DNA of 8,292 bases, taken from positions 1-8,292 of the forward strand of contig JAOTTZ010000055.1 of the NCBI GenBank assembly GCA_029864165.1, read 5' to 3'. The stretch comes from Burkholderiaceae bacterium (GTDB lineage Bacteria > Pseudomonadota > Gammaproteobacteria > Burkholderiales > Burkholderiaceae_C). A program made the translations under genes and the position numbers. The notes beneath the pieces are model-generated. The model did no database searches, was not told the origin of the DNA, and saw nothing but the letters and a program-made list of their open reading frames with translations. Below, piece after piece: positions 1 to 6,030 of this stretch; positions within the stretch are counted from its first letter, which is position 1; each line of letters opens with the position of its first letter.

Positions 1-16
1 GGCTGTCGCCATGGGG

Positions 17-63
17 TTTTCTGGAGCGGTTGGACTCACCCATTTGGAACTGCTCCGCAGTTC
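17..63 (+). repeat. Left arm of imperfect inverted repeat
   Basis: Read on the plus strand, this arm aligns with the minus strand of 345-300. In the best core (36-62 against 327-301) 24 of 27 bases agree by hand alignment; the outer parts are weaker and need one gap. The inner end stops sharply after GCAGTT. Paired arms enclosing about 236 bases with no transposase suggest a MITE-like or palindromic intergenic repeat. No target-site duplication was identified, so mobility is only inferred. Confidence 0.5.
47..63. repeat. Perfect 7-3-7 palindrome
   Basis: GAACTGC and GCAGTTC are separated by the three bases TCC. The palindrome lies inside the left arm of the larger inverted repeat and is not perfect in the right arm, where two bases differ. 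It has no T run after it, so it is not an intrinsic terminator. It does not match the proteobacterial LexA box (CTGT-N8-ACAG). It could be a protein-binding site or the hairpin tip of a repeat element. Confidence 0.45.
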
Positions 64-299
64 ACAGAATCGGCCTGCAACCCGCACCAATCCTTGCCTA
101 CAACCGTTTGGTAACCCCTTGGACTGCGGTTTCTAGGCTGATGATTTCTGGCGACATGCGGAAGCGCTCATTCCGTTGCGCGTACTTGTTGTCGCGGCAC
201 AATTCAAACTCGTCAGACCGATGCAACTGGAAAACGCAGTTTGGACACGTTCTGAAATGAGAAAGTCGAGGGTTGGCGATCGTTTTCGACCAGTTTTCA

Positions 300-345
300 C
301 AACTGCGGCGTAGTTCCAAATTGGTGATGCCGCACGTTCTGAAAT
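300..345 (-). repeat. Right arm of imperfect inverted repeat
   Basis: This is the partner of the arm at 17-63, in opposite orientation. Its outer 13 bases (333-345) are repeated exactly in direct orientation at 246-258, so pieces of this element may be present more than once. In the matching frames both arms translate to similar peptides (GLTHLELLRS on plus, GITNLELRRS on minus). That could mean a shared coding origin or may simply follow from the DNA similarity. Confidence 0.5.
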
Positions 346-450
346 CTACTGTGGGGCGGCCAACTTAGAAGACTTTTCCAGCGTCAACCGCGTTTTCTAC
401 GATGAAATTTTCTCGGTGATGCATACTTGGCCGTAGAAAGACAAGCAGCG

Positions 451-1296
451 ATGAAAACACGAACGCATTTTTTGATCGCGGGGTTGGTTCTGGTGGCGCT
501 AGGACTGGGCGCCTTCATCTGGAGTCAGTGGCCAACGCCGCCGGCTCCCGCTTCCAAACAACCCGAGGTGAGGCCTGTCGCAACGCCAGCGGCGGTGGCC
601 CATTCAGCACCGACGATCAGGCACCCGATTTCAGCCGCCAGCGCAGCGGCCAGCACCCCTGAGGCGCGTGAGCCAGACGGCAGCCCCCAAGAACGTCTGC
701 GCGCAAGCTTGATCGAGTTTGTCGGCCGCAAAGCGGCGTTGTCATTCCTGCAGCTCGACAGCTTTGTCTACCGCCTCGTGGCGACTGTGGACAACCTGGA
801 CCGCCAGCATGCGCCTCCCCGCGTATGGCCCGTCAACCCGACAGCAGGGCGTTTCACGGTAACCGGGGTGGGCGCCAATGGAATGATCAGCCGCGACAAC
901 GCGCAGCGTTACGCACCGTTGGTGCAATTCGTCGAATCGATAGACGCTGGCCGGGCCGTCGCGCTGTATGTGCGGCTGTACCCTTTGTTTCAGCAAGTCT
1001 ATGTCGAGCTCGGGTACCCGAACAAGTATTTCAACGACCGCTTGGTCGATGTCATAGACCACTTGCTAGCAACGCCCGATATGGCCGAACCGCTAGGCGT
1101 CGCACTGACCGAAGTCAAAGGCCCGATTCAGTCTTTGCAGCCGTGGGTGCACTACGAGTTTTCAGACTCGTCCATCGAGTCTCGGTCGGCAGGGCAAAAG
1201 ATGTTGCTGCGCGCAGGCCGAGTTAACGCGCGAAAGATGAAAGCCAAGCTCGGAGAATTTCGCCGGTTGCTAACGGGCCAGGGTATCGTCAAGTAG
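451..1296 (+). CDS. DUF3014 family membrane-anchored protein
   Basis: This 281-residue protein has unknown biochemical function. A basic N-terminus (MKTRTH) and a hydrophobic segment at about residues 7-25 predict a single membrane anchor without a clear cleavage site. A Pro/Ala-rich linker follows at about 27-80, which would place the rest in the periplasm. Residues ~81-275 are recognised as DUF3014 from conserved stretches such as FVGRKAALSFLQLDSFVYR near 90-108, the RYAPLV region near 153, LYPLFQQVYVELGYP at 176-190 and the VHYEFSD region near 233. The ATG at 451 is preferred because an AGAAAG purine run lies about ten bases upstream and the membrane segment then begins in the usual place. 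A TTG at 427 would add eight polar residues. The gene stands alone, with a gene-poor flank on the left and a convergent operon on the right. Family assignment is from recalled patterns; function is unknown. Confidence 0.87.
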   Translation: MKTRTHFLIAGLVLVALGLGAFIWSQWPTPPAPASKQPEVRPVATPAAVAHSAPTIRHPISAASAAASTPEAREPDGSPQERLRASLIEFVGRKAALSFLQLDSFVYRLVATVDNLDRQHAPPRVWPVNPTAGRFTVTGVGANGMISRDNAQRYAPLVQFVESIDAGRAVALYVRLYPLFQQVYVELGYPNKYFNDRLVDVIDHLLATPDMAEPLGVALTEVKGPIQSLQPWVHYEFSDSSIESRSAGQKMLLRAGRVNARKMKAKLGEFRRLLTGQGIVK

Positions 1297-1501
1297 TTGG
1301 CGGGCGAGTGGGTGGACGGAACTGTCGCAGCAGGTTGAGCGTTGCACCGGTCCATTGTTCACCGGCTTCTTGCCCCATAGGATCCGCTATGGGGCTGCGA
1401 ATCCGGCGACACCTGTCCGCCCTGAAACCGATTCTCGCTTCGACGCCCCAAGTCCGACCGGCTCCTAACGGGGCGATGAGCTGCGGCAGCGGGTACCGTC
1501 A
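1297..1501. other. Convergent intergenic region with two hairpins
   Basis: This 205-base gap separates the ends of the DUF3014 gene and the GGDEF-EAL gene. I see no gene in it. It holds a perfect 9-bp hairpin (1372-1395) and a looser stem between CGCCCC at 1444-1449 and GGGGCG at 1470-1475. Neither is followed by a T run on either strand, so any termination here would have to be Rho-dependent or rely on stalling at the stems. Confidence 0.6.
1372..1395. terminator. Perfect 9-bp hairpin, possible bidirectional transcript end
   Basis: GCCCCATAG and CTATGGGGC pair perfectly across a six-base loop (GATCCG). It sits 75 bases past the DUF3014 stop and 106 bases past the end of the opposing operon, where a bidirectional terminator or 3'-end-protecting stem would be expected. 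It lacks the T tract of a canonical intrinsic terminator in both directions, so terminator function is only a guess. Confidence 0.35.
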
Positions 1502-3916
1502 CTACCAAAGCGAGATCTGAATAATGTATTCTGCCGTCCAAGCTTCCAGCGCTTCATATTTCATCGGCTGACTGATCGCAAAGCCCTGCAGCTCGTCGCA
1601 GCCCTGCTCGGCCAGAAAGTCGCGTTGCACTTCGGTTTCGACCCCCTCAGCCACGACTGTGATGCCCAGGCTGCGTCCCATCTGAATGATCGCTTTGGCA
1701 ATGGCCACCGAGTCGGATTCGGCTGGCAAGTCGCGCACAAAGCTGCTGTCGATTTTCATTTTGTCGATGGGCAGCTCTTTCAGATGGCTCAGCGACGTGT
1801 AGCCGGTACCGAAATCGTCCACTGAAATATGTATGCCCAGCGCCCTCAAGCGCGACAATGTGTTCTTGACCTGTGGCAGATCGCTCATCAGCATGCGCTC
1901 TGTGAGTTCGAATTCCAACAGGCTCCCATCCAAGCCTTCCTGCCGCAAAACTTCAGCGACGCCCTCGACAAAACCGTCGGCCTGAAACTGCAGCGTTGAA
2001 AGATTGACCGCCACCGGAACACCCGCCAACTGCCCTTGTTGCCAGCGAGCAGCGCAGCGAACAGCCTCACGCAAAGTCCAGCCTCCTATCGCCAAAATCA
2101 TCCAGCGTCGCTGCTCAGCCAAAGGAATAAACTCGTCGGGAAGCAGCAGGCCATGCTGCGGATTCTTCCAGCGAATCAGTGCCTCTAGGCCGACCACTAC
2201 CCCATCGTCGGCCCGCACCTGCGGCTGAAAGTGCAGCACAAACTCGTCCAGCGCAACCGCCTCGGCGAGTTGACCCTCCAGCACCAGAGCCGCGTAGGCT
2301 GCATCGGCCATACCCCGATTGAAGAACTGGTAATTGGCCCGCCCGCGCGCCTTTGCCAAGTACATGGCGGCATCGCCGTGTTTGATCAACTCAGATGGCG
2401 TGTGGCCATCTTGTGGGTACAAGGCGATGCCGATCGACGGCGAAATGGAGATAACGCGACCATCGACCACTAACGGCGCCTCGATCGATACGTGCAACTT
2501 CTGAGCCACCTCTTCTATGGATCCACGCTCCGCGGAGCCCGTTAACAGCACCAAAAACTCATCACCGCCAAAGCGTGCCACGATATCCCAGGCACGCAGG
2601 CCGTCCGTGATGCGCGCGGCCACCGTCTGAAGCAGCTGGTCGCCCGCCACGTGGCCGAGCGAATCGTTGACGCGCTTGAAATGATCGAGGTCGATGAAAA
2701 GCAGCGCGGCCTGCGCATCGCTGACACGTGCCGTCGTCATCATCCGCTGCAAACGTTCAATGAACGTGGCCCGGTTGAACAGGCCAGTCAAAGAGTCATG
2801 GTGCGCAAGGCGGTGAATACGTGCTTGCGCGGCAAGTCTGTCGCGTATGTCGCGCGCAATGGTCATGCGCACGCGCTCACCGTTGCGGATCATCGAGCGA
2901 ACGATCAACTCGACCGGAATGCGAGTACCGTCACCGCGCAACAACACGCTTTCGCAAGACGCCTCGGACTCGAAGGTCAAGACTTCGGAAGTCTTTTGCA
3001 CCTGATCGGGCGCGATGAACTCAAGCGTGTTGCGGCCCAGCAAGTCTTGCAGCGTGCAGCCCATCAGATCGCAAGCCGACGGGTTGGCGTCCATGATGAC
3101 GCCGTCTTGGTGGAACAGGATTCCCTCTGCGCTGGCTTGCATGAACTTGGCCAACCGATCTTCCGATTCGCGCATGGCTTGCTCGGCGCGCCGGTGCTTG
3201 CTGATGTCTGTGATCAACACGTAGGCCGCCACGACAGCGCCCTCCGCGTCATGATGGGGGACAAGATTGACCTCGATCCAACGCGGCCCGCCGCTGGCGG
3301 TTGCGGGCAACTGGCGCTCGTACGAAACGGCTTTGCGCTCTCGAATCGCCTGCTCAACGTACGGCCTTATTTGCTGAGCCGCAGCCTCGCCAATCACCTT
3401 TTCAACGGTGTTTCCGACAATGGAATGCACGTCGAAGCCAAAAGTCTGCGCATACTGCTTGTTGGCGAACAGGCACTTGAAGTCCACTGCGCTGTAGTAG
3501 GCGATCAGCACCGGCAAGTTGTCAGCCAGCAGCCGCAATTGTTCAGCCTTGGCTCGGGCCGATAACGCCGCAAGCCCCTCGGGCGACACATCGTGCAGCA
3601 CACAAACGAAAGAGCCAGCGTCTGCCTGCCAGTGGGCCGTGCAGCCAATCCAACCCATTTGGCCATCAACACGTAACATGCGCAACTGAAGTGTAAAGTC
3701 GTGTCTTTGGGCCAGTGCTTGCAGTATTTCGGCTTGCGAAGCCGACTCCAAAGCGGTCATCCAGCCTTTCTCAAGGGCGGCCTCGCACGCGACACCGGTC
3801 AGCGTGCTGTAGGCGCGATTGACTTGGCTGGCCGCACCGTCGGGGCCGATCACCATGACGATACAGGGCAGCAGATCCCAGCAACGACGGTCTCCCACTT
3901 GCTCAACCTTCATCAT
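1502..3916 (-). CDS. PAS-PAS-PAS-GGDEF-EAL diguanylate cyclase/phosphodiesterase
   Basis: This is a cytoplasmic enzyme of cyclic-di-GMP turnover, about 804 residues, with no membrane segment visible. Three PAS-like sensor regions lie at about 15-110, 128-240 and 255-360. The GGDEF domain (~366-532) has DSLTGLFNR, the metal-binding FIDLDHFK stretch and an intact GGDEF at 450-454. RAWD sits five residues before it and matches the RxxD inhibitory site for c-di-GMP feedback. The EAL domain (~548-798) keeps EAL (578-580), VNLS, ELTE, DDFGTGYTSL, the lysine of KID (721) and AEGVET. Both activities therefore look possible, and which dominates cannot be read from sequence. Hydrophilic PAS domains suggest a soluble signal, with no haem or flavin residue that I can assign. 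Three adjacent starts are possible (GTG 3919, ATG 3916, ATG 3913). All overlap the end of the glycosylase gene by 11-17 bases, with AGGCGGTGA further upstream and GGGGTGA directly before them. Domain calls are firm; start is uncertain. Confidence 0.96.
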   Translation of the reverse strand: MMKVEQVGDRRCWDLLPCIVMVIGPDGAASQVNRAYSTLTGVACEAALEKGWMTALESASQAEILQALAQRHDFTLQLRMLRVDGQMGWIGCTAHWQADAGSFVCVLHDVSPEGLAALSARAKAEQLRLLADNLPVLIAYYSAVDFKCLFANKQYAQTFGFDVHSIVGNTVEKVIGEAAAQQIRPYVEQAIRERKAVSYERQLPATASGGPRWIEVNLVPHHDAEGAVVAAYVLITDISKHRRAEQAMRESEDRLAKFMQASAEGILFHQDGVIMDANPSACDLMGCTLQDLLGRNTLEFIAPDQVQKTSEVLTFESEASCESVLLRGDGTRIPVELIVRSMIRNGERVRMTIARDIRDRLAAQARIHRLAHHDSLTGLFNRATFIERLQRMMTTARVSDAQAALLFIDLDHFKRVNDSLGHVAGDQLLQTVAARITDGLRAWDIVARFGGDEFLVLLTGSAERGSIEEVAQKLHVSIEAPLVVDGRVISISPSIGIALYPQDGHTPSELIKHGDAAMYLAKARGRANYQFFNRGMADAAYAALVLEGQLAEAVALDEFVLHFQPQVRADDGVVVGLEALIRWKNPQHGLLLPDEFIPLAEQRRWMILAIGGWTLREAVRCAARWQQGQLAGVPVAVNLSTLQFQADGFVEGVAEVLRQEGLDGSLLEFELTERMLMSDLPQVKNTLSRLRALGIHISVDDFGTGYTSLSHLKELPIDKMKIDSSFVRDLPAESDSVAIAKAIIQMGRSLGITVVAEGVETEVQRDFLAEQGCDELQGFAISQPMKYEALEAWTAEYIIQISLW

Positions 3917-4712
3917 CACCCCGCGTTTGCTTCACCGCCTCAACGGCCAGACACAGATCTTCCCACGCGCGGGCCTTGTCTTCCAAGTTCCGCAGCAAGT
4001 AGGCCGGGTGGTAAGTTACAACCAGTGGCACGCCCTGGTAGCGGTGCACACGCCCGCGCAACCTGCCTATAGGCTCACTGCTGCGCAACAGAGATTGCAC
4101 TGCGACGCGCCCCATGGCAAGGATTATCTTCGGGCGGACCAACTCGATTTGGCGCACCAGGTAGGGTTCGCATTGGGCCAACTCGGCGAGTTCGGGATTG
4201 CGGTTGCCGGTGGGCCGGCACTTTACCGTGTTGGCAATGTACACCTGCTGTTCAGGCGGCGCCTCGCTGCGTGTCAAATGCACCGCGCGCAACATATTGT
4301 CGAGCAACTGCCCGGATTTGCCGACAAAGGGCTCGCCACGCAAGTCTTCTTGCTCGCCTGGCGCTTCGCCGACGATCATCCAGTGCGCACGCTCGTTGCC
4401 CATGCCGAACACGGTATTGGTGCGGCCACGGCACAGGCCGCATGCGGTGCAAGCCGCGACGGCCGTACGCAGTTCAGACCAGTTCATCTGCGCAACACCC
4501 GCGGGACGCGCACCCAGGGTGCCCGCAGCGACTGTCGAGGCCGGGTGAGCTGAATGCTCGCCAACGACGCCAGCGGTGCGCTTGGCACTCGCGACCGCGG
4601 CCGTCCTGTTACTGGGGTCGTCGTGAACCGCTGCAGGTGTGGTCGCTTCGGGCAGCCACACGCGCAGCCCCATCTCATCAAGCATCGCGCGTTGTCGTTG
4701 CGTCCAGCTCAT
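3903..4712 (-). CDS. Family 4 uracil-DNA glycosylase
   Basis: This 269-residue iron-sulphur uracil-DNA glycosylase removes uracil from DNA as the first step of base excision repair. Residues 1-20 (RQRAMLDEMGLRVWLP) resemble the N-terminal helix seen in betaproteobacterial homologues, and ~21-75 is a low-complexity Ala/Thr linker. The catalytic domain starts near 76. The expected 4Fe-4S ligands are C88 and C91 (CTAC), C165 (VKCRP) and C181, with the usual 15-residue gap between the last two; C94 is an extra cysteine. Active-site motifs are GEAPG (115-119), PFVGKSGQLLD, N161 in NTVKC and HPA (235-237). The ATG at 4712 shares one base with the rimI stop (TGATG). A GTG one codon upstream is the alternative. 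Its own stop lies inside the start of the GGDEF-EAL gene. The family is longer here than minimal thermophile enzymes because of the N-terminal extension. Assignment to family 4 rests on the cysteine pattern and motifs. Confidence 0.95.
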   Translation of the reverse strand: MSWTQRQRAMLDEMGLRVWLPEATTPAAVHDDPSNRTAAVASAKRTAGVVGEHSAHPASTVAAGTLGARPAGVAQMNWSELRTAVAACTACGLCRGRTNTVFGMGNERAHWMIVGEAPGEQEDLRGEPFVGKSGQLLDNMLRAVHLTRSEAPPEQQVYIANTVKCRPTGNRNPELAELAQCEPYLVRQIELVRPKIILAMGRVAVQSLLRSSEPIGRLRGRVHRYQGVPLVVTYHPAYLLRNLEDKARAWEDLCLAVEAVKQTRGDDEG

Positions 4713-5215
4713 CACACTCTATCTCGCAATTTCAAGCTCATCACCACCGCGTCTTCGCGTTGTTGCGGGTGCGCGCCCGATGGGGCAGGATAGTACGCCT
4801 TGCGCACACCGATTTCGCTCAAACCGTAACGAGCGTAAAACTTGCGCGCGCGCGCGTTGCCTTCACGCACTTCCAGCAACAACTCGCCGGTGCGAGTCTG
4901 GCGACACTGCTTCACCAACTCGTCAAGCATGTGGCGACCATGTCCACGCCCCTGCTGTTCGGGCGCGACGGTCAAGTTGAGGACGTGCATCTCATTGACC
5001 CCCTGCATCACAACGAAATAGCCCAACAAATGCTCATTGGCACCGAGCAAGCGCCGCCCTAAGTAGCCAACGTTGAGCGCGTCGACAAAGTTGCCGCGCG
5101 TCCACGGCACAGGGTAAGCCCGATGCTCGATTGCGAGCACTGCATCGAGATGCATTGTCTCGAGCTCCGCCAGTCTGCGGACCTGTCCGGACTTGGACCG
5201 CCAAGAAGTATTCAA
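4712..5215 (-). CDS. rimI: Ribosomal protein S18 alanine N-acetyltransferase RimI
   Basis: This 167-residue GNAT acetyltransferase is expected to transfer acetyl from acetyl-CoA to the N-terminal alanine of ribosomal protein S18. The GNAT fold is complete: the substrate-side AYPVPWTRGNF near 33-43, the beta-4 strand HVLNLTV, and the acetyl-CoA loop QGRGHG at 88-93 (Q/RxxGxG). E115 in LLLEV and Y127 in KFYARYG correspond to the general base and acid E103 and Y115 of enterobacterial RimI, with the same 12-residue spacing. The C-terminal YYP and REDAVVMSL stretches are also typical. The start is a TTG overlapping the tsaB stop by four bases (TTGA), with AAGG seven bases upstream. The next ATG (residue 21) would remove the first strand of the fold, so the TTG is preferred. 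A run of alternating C and G at 4844-4856 encodes ARAR next to the catalytic tyrosine. It is second in the tsaB operon. Confidence 0.95.
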   Translation of the reverse strand: MNTSWRSKSGQVRRLAELETMHLDAVLAIEHRAYPVPWTRGNFVDALNVGYLGRRLLGANEHLLGYFVVMQGVNEMHVLNLTVAPEQQGRGHGRHMLDELVKQCRQTRTGELLLEVREGNARARKFYARYGLSEIGVRKAYYPAPSGAHPQQREDAVVMSLKLRDRV

Positions 5216-5925
5216 TCGGCTGCCTTGACGGCCTCACGCTCTTGAGTCGTCAGCGCGACCTTGTCGCGCAAATAGCGCGGCAACGCCTGACCCGCATCGG
5301 CGATGCCCCCCTGAGACCACTGTACCTTTGCCAACGCCAACAGGGCTTGGGCACGCGGCATGGCATCCGCCAGCGTAGGCGCAGCGCCCACACGCAGCCG
5401 CTCGCCGAACGCAGATACTGCCGTGCCAGCCACACACAAAGGAGGGCGGGTTTGCCACTGCGCGTGCAAAGCCGGCAACGTGTACAGCGCCGGCTTTTCC
5501 ATGGGTTGCCATTGCCCGGCAACGTGCCGGTAACGCGCGGCGTAAACCTCATCCATGCGGGCGTCCATAGCGACCCACACATCGTCAACACCGATGCGAG
5601 CGCGCGTATCCTCGGCCACTGCCATCAACGTGTCGATGGCGATGATCGGCTTGCCCGCGCCCAAAGCCAAGCCCTGCGCCACGGAGCAGGCCGTGCGCAA
5701 GCCCGTGAATGCGCCGGGGCCGCAGCCGAAAGCGATGGCGTCTAGATCACGCACGGTGATACCCGCATCGGCCAACAGTTGCAACAGGCAAGCAATCAAC
5801 TGGCCCGAAGCTTGTGCACCGCCCTCGCCGTCGCGCAACCACGAGCGCCCGCCGACAGCCAATCCGGCGTGCATACGCTCGGTGGCCGTGTCAAAGGCAA
5901 GCAGAGCGGTCACGGTACGAGCCAT
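5212..5925 (-). CDS. tsaB: tRNA t6A37 threonylcarbamoyltransferase complex subunit TsaB
   Basis: This 237-residue protein is close in length to E. coli TsaB (YeaZ). TsaB is the non-catalytic ASKHA-fold partner that dimerises with TsaD and, with TsaE and the TsaC/TsaC2 product, makes N6-threonylcarbamoyladenosine at position 37 of ANN-decoding tRNAs. Diagnostic features are the N-terminal nucleotide-fold strand LLAFDTATE (8-16), the FGCGPGAFTGLR signature (66-77), the MDARMDEVYAARY segment (120-132) and the C-terminal YLRDKVALTTQER. The ATG at 5925 is the only good start, with a weak GAAG immediately before it. It is the first gene of the minus-strand operon and is divergent from dacB across 105 bases. 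Its stop overlaps the rimI start. tsaD is not in the window. Family assignment is firm. Confidence 0.96.
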   Translation of the reverse strand: MARTVTALLAFDTATERMHAGLAVGGRSWLRDGEGGAQASGQLIACLLQLLADAGITVRDLDAIAFGCGPGAFTGLRTACSVAQGLALGAGKPIIAIDTLMAVAEDTRARIGVDDVWVAMDARMDEVYAARYRHVAGQWQPMEKPALYTLPALHAQWQTRPPLCVAGTAVSAFGERLRVGAAPTLADAMPRAQALLALAKVQWSQGGIADAGQALPRYLRDKVALTTQEREAVKAAD

Positions 5926-6030
5926 CTTCTACCAGTTGGACGGACCCGGCGCGTCGCGGTGAGCACCCGGCAGCGGAAAATCATGGGCCCAGTTTAGAGC
6001 AGCGTCCCGCGCCCGTAAGATCGCCCTGTG
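5926..6030. promoter_or_regulatory. Divergent tsaB/dacB promoter region
   Basis: Both the tsaB operon and dacB must be transcribed outward from this 105-base gap unless dacB is read from elsewhere. For dacB, TTTAGA at 5993 and TAAGAT at 6016 are 17 bases apart, each four of six against the sigma-70 consensus. If real, transcription would begin within a few bases of the start codon, giving an almost leaderless message. For tsaB only weak matches are visible (for example TAAACT on the minus strand near 5997). No strong operator repeat was found. Confidence 0.35.

Larger units (their letters stand above)
1..450. other. Gene-poor left flank with repeat remnants
   Basis: No convincing gene lies here. 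The stretch is visibly more AT-rich than the rest of the window and lacks the codon pattern of the flanking genes. It holds an imperfect inverted repeat (17-63 and 300-345), a perfect palindrome inside its left arm (47-63) and a 13-base direct repeat (246-258 and 333-345). Two small frames exist. A plus frame runs from the left edge through an ATG at 11 to a TAG at 134-136 and could be a 41-residue ORF or the tail of an upstream gene. A minus frame at 319-98 has four cysteines. Neither has a recognisable family. The last ~100 bases must carry the promoter of the DUF3014 gene; a weak candidate is TTTCCA at 375 and TACGAT at 398, 17 bases apart, each matching the sigma-70 consensus at only four of six positions. 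Confidence 0.5.

Noticed and set aside
47..63. Palindrome as a LexA/SOS box
   Set aside because: The sequence does not fit CTGT-N8-ACAG, and no SOS gene begins nearby.
1..450. Integron attC site or CRISPR repeats
   Set aside because: A GTTGGAC at 29-35 fits one attC core by chance, but no paired inverse core or integrase is present. The repeats are too few and unevenly spaced for CRISPR.
2651..3565. 304-codon plus-strand open frame
   Set aside because: It lies wholly antisense to the PAS-GGDEF-EAL gene, whose domains are unmistakable. Its translation resembles no family and reflects the codon bias of the opposite strand.
3819..5062. Long plus-strand open frames (244 and 263 codons)
   Set aside because: They are antisense to the glycosylase and rimI genes, are rich in Arg, Ala and His, and show no domain; typical shadows in GC-rich coding DNA.
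5926..6030. Riboswitch or attenuator upstream of dacB or tsaB
   Set aside because: The gap is short, no known aptamer signature or antiterminator stem is visible, and the likely leaders are too short.
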